From: CAZKTS01 sp964555735
GTDB taxonomy: Bacteria > Actinomycetota > Acidimicrobiia > IMCC26256 > PALSA-555
Assembly: GCA_964555735.1 (NCBI GenBank)
Contig: CAZKTS010000094.1
Span: forward strand, 1-40,197
Direction of reading: 5' to 3'
Length of the DNA: 40,197 bases
Shown: positions 39,285 to 40,197 of the stretch, in pieces
How the letters are laid out: each line of letters starts with the position of its first letter
How positions within the stretch are numbered: the first letter of the stretch is position 1
Made by a program: the position numbers and the translations under genes
The notes under the pieces: generated by a model
The model's database searches: none
What the model saw: only the letters and a program-made list of their open reading frames with translations
What the model was told of the DNA's origin: nothing

Positions 39285-40197
39285 GTGCGCCACTACCTGG
39301 ACCACGCGTCCACCACCCCGCTCCGACCCGCAGCCTTCGACGCGCTGCTGCCGTACCTCCGGGAGCACATCGCCGACCCGGGCCGCGTCCACAGCGACGG
39401 GAGGGTGACCCGGGTCGCGATCGAGACCGCACGCGAGCAGGTGGCCGCGCTCGTCGGCGCCCGGGCGCGGGAGGTCGTCTTCACCGCGACCGGCACCGAG
39501 GCCGTCAACACCGCGATCCACGGGGCCGTCGCTCGCGCCATCGAGCACGGCGCGGGGCCCGCGCCGCACGTCGTCACGACCGCGGTCGAGCACTCGGCGG
39601 TTCTGGAATCGTGTACGCGTGCGACCGCCGACCTCACCGTCGTCGGCGTCGACCGCGAGGGCCGCGTCGACGCGGACGCCGTGCTCGCCGCGGTGCGCGA
39701 CGACACCGTGCTCGTGTCGATCCAGCTCGCCAACCACGAGGTGGGCACGATCCAGGAGTCCGTGCCGGCCATCGTCGCCGGGACGCGCGACCGCGGGACG
39801 CTCGTCCACGTCGACGCGTGCGCGGCCGTCGGCCACGTGCCCCTCGACTTCGGGGCCCTCGGCGCCGACCTCTGCTCCATCACCGGCCACAAGCTCGGCG
39901 GCCCGAAGGGCGCGGCCGCGCTGCTCGTCCGGCGGGGGCTGCGAGTCCCTCCGCTGCTGCTGGGCGGCGCCCAGGAGCGAGCCCGTCGGGCCGGCATCGA
40001 GAACACACCGGCGATCGTCGGCTTCGGTGCCGCGGCCCAGGAGCTCACCGACGACACCCGCCTCGAGACCGAGGCCGCCGACGCGCGTGCTCGCACCGAC
40101 CGCATCGTGGCCGCCGCGCTGGCGGTCGACGGCGTCGAGCTGCTCGGCGACCCGGTCCGGCGCCTCCCCCACCTCGTGTGCCTCGGTGTCGACGGCG
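39285..40197 (+). CDS. Cysteine desulfurase (NifS/IscS family), C-terminus beyond window
   Basis: 304 codons from GTG 39285 run to the window end. HYLDHASTTPLRPAAFDAL is the N-terminal YLDxAATTP motif; TATGTEAVNTAI binds the PLP phosphate; AVEHSAVLES is the EH motif; ANHEVGTIQ and DACAAVGH follow; SITGHKLGGPKGAAALL holds the Schiff-base Lys203; LGGAQERARRAGIENTPAIVGFG is the NifS/IscS signature. The active-site cysteine lies in the missing part. The enzyme converts cysteine to alanine and donates persulfide sulfur for Fe-S clusters and tRNA thiolation. It is 4 nt after the SufR-like regulator and in the same operon. Confidence 0.95.
   Translation, partial: MRHYLDHASTTPLRPAAFDALLPYLREHIADPGRVHSDGRVTRVAIETAREQVAALVGARAREVVFTATGTEAVNTAIHGAVARAIEHGAGPAPHVVTTAVEHSAVLESCTRATADLTVVGVDREGRVDADAVLAAVRDDTVLVSIQLANHEVGTIQESVPAIVAGTRDRGTLVHVDACAAVGHVPLDFGALGADLCSITGHKLGGPKGAAALLVRRGLRVPPLLLGGAQERARRAGIENTPAIVGFGAAAQELTDDTRLETEAADARARTDRIVAAALAVDGVELLGDPVRRLPHLVCLGVDG

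Overview
This is a gene-dense, very GC-rich chromosomal stretch with many GTG starts. The organism is an actinobacterium: it has a WhiB1-type iron-sulfur protein next to a PdtaS-type histidine kinase, a Bpa/DUF2587 proteasome activator, a fused E2-E1 2-oxoglutarate decarboxylase (Kgd), a class II DAHP synthase, a DUF3107 protein, an ArsA-like ATPase pair and several luciferase-like oxidoreductases. A deep lineage such as Acidimicrobiia is my guess, because the gene content is mycobacterium-like while the gene order is only partly so; nothing in the window proves the class.

Region 1 (1-7915) is a catabolic island: two short-chain dehydrogenases (one cut by the window edge), a luciferase-like monooxygenase, a cytochrome P450, a P450-type [3Fe-4S] ferredoxin, a hotdog thioesterase, a fumarylacetoacetase-family hydrolase, a zinc alcohol dehydrogenase and four small NTF2/SnoaL-fold proteins, one resembling limonene-1,2-epoxide hydrolase. 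Together they suggest oxidation and ring opening of a hydrophobic, perhaps cyclic, substrate. Two divergent promoters in the island share a TCAA-N4-TTGA palindrome, so a common regulator not encoded in the window is likely.

Region 2 (7946-16571) holds a small membrane protein, tRNA-Arg(CCG) followed by a perfect 39-bp copy of its 3' half, a PAS-GGDEF diguanylate cyclase, two unrecognised beta-propeller-like proteins, an MFS exporter with a divergent TetR regulator and a clear operator, another luciferase-like oxidoreductase and a tiny membrane protein.

Region 3 (16592-28078) carries an aldehyde dehydrogenase/SDR pair, bpa, aroG and kgd, the last flanked by two long hairpins. A MFS-TetR operon with a second palindromic operator and dapA follow.

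Region 4 (28130-40197) is mostly housekeeping and regulatory: TauE/SafE permease, type-5 uracil-DNA glycosylase, lipid kinase, glycerophosphodiester phosphodiesterase, whiB1 and pdtaS (convergent, as in Mycobacterium tuberculosis), an ArsA/GET3-like ATPase pair, DUF3107, a DUF2207-like membrane protein, Mrp/ApbC, an ArsR-type regulator with iron-sulfur-type cysteines (SufR-like) and a cysteine desulfurase cut by the window end.

Eleven start codons lie 6-8 nt after a TANNNT hexamer (usually TAGnnT) with no Shine-Dalgarno sequence, pointing to widespread leaderless transcription. I found no insertion sequence, prophage, CRISPR array or defence system. The most novel-looking items are the four-half-site operator at 3058-3089, the tRNA half-repeat, the hairpins around kgd, and the degenerate active sites of the SDR and the epoxide-hydrolase-like protein.
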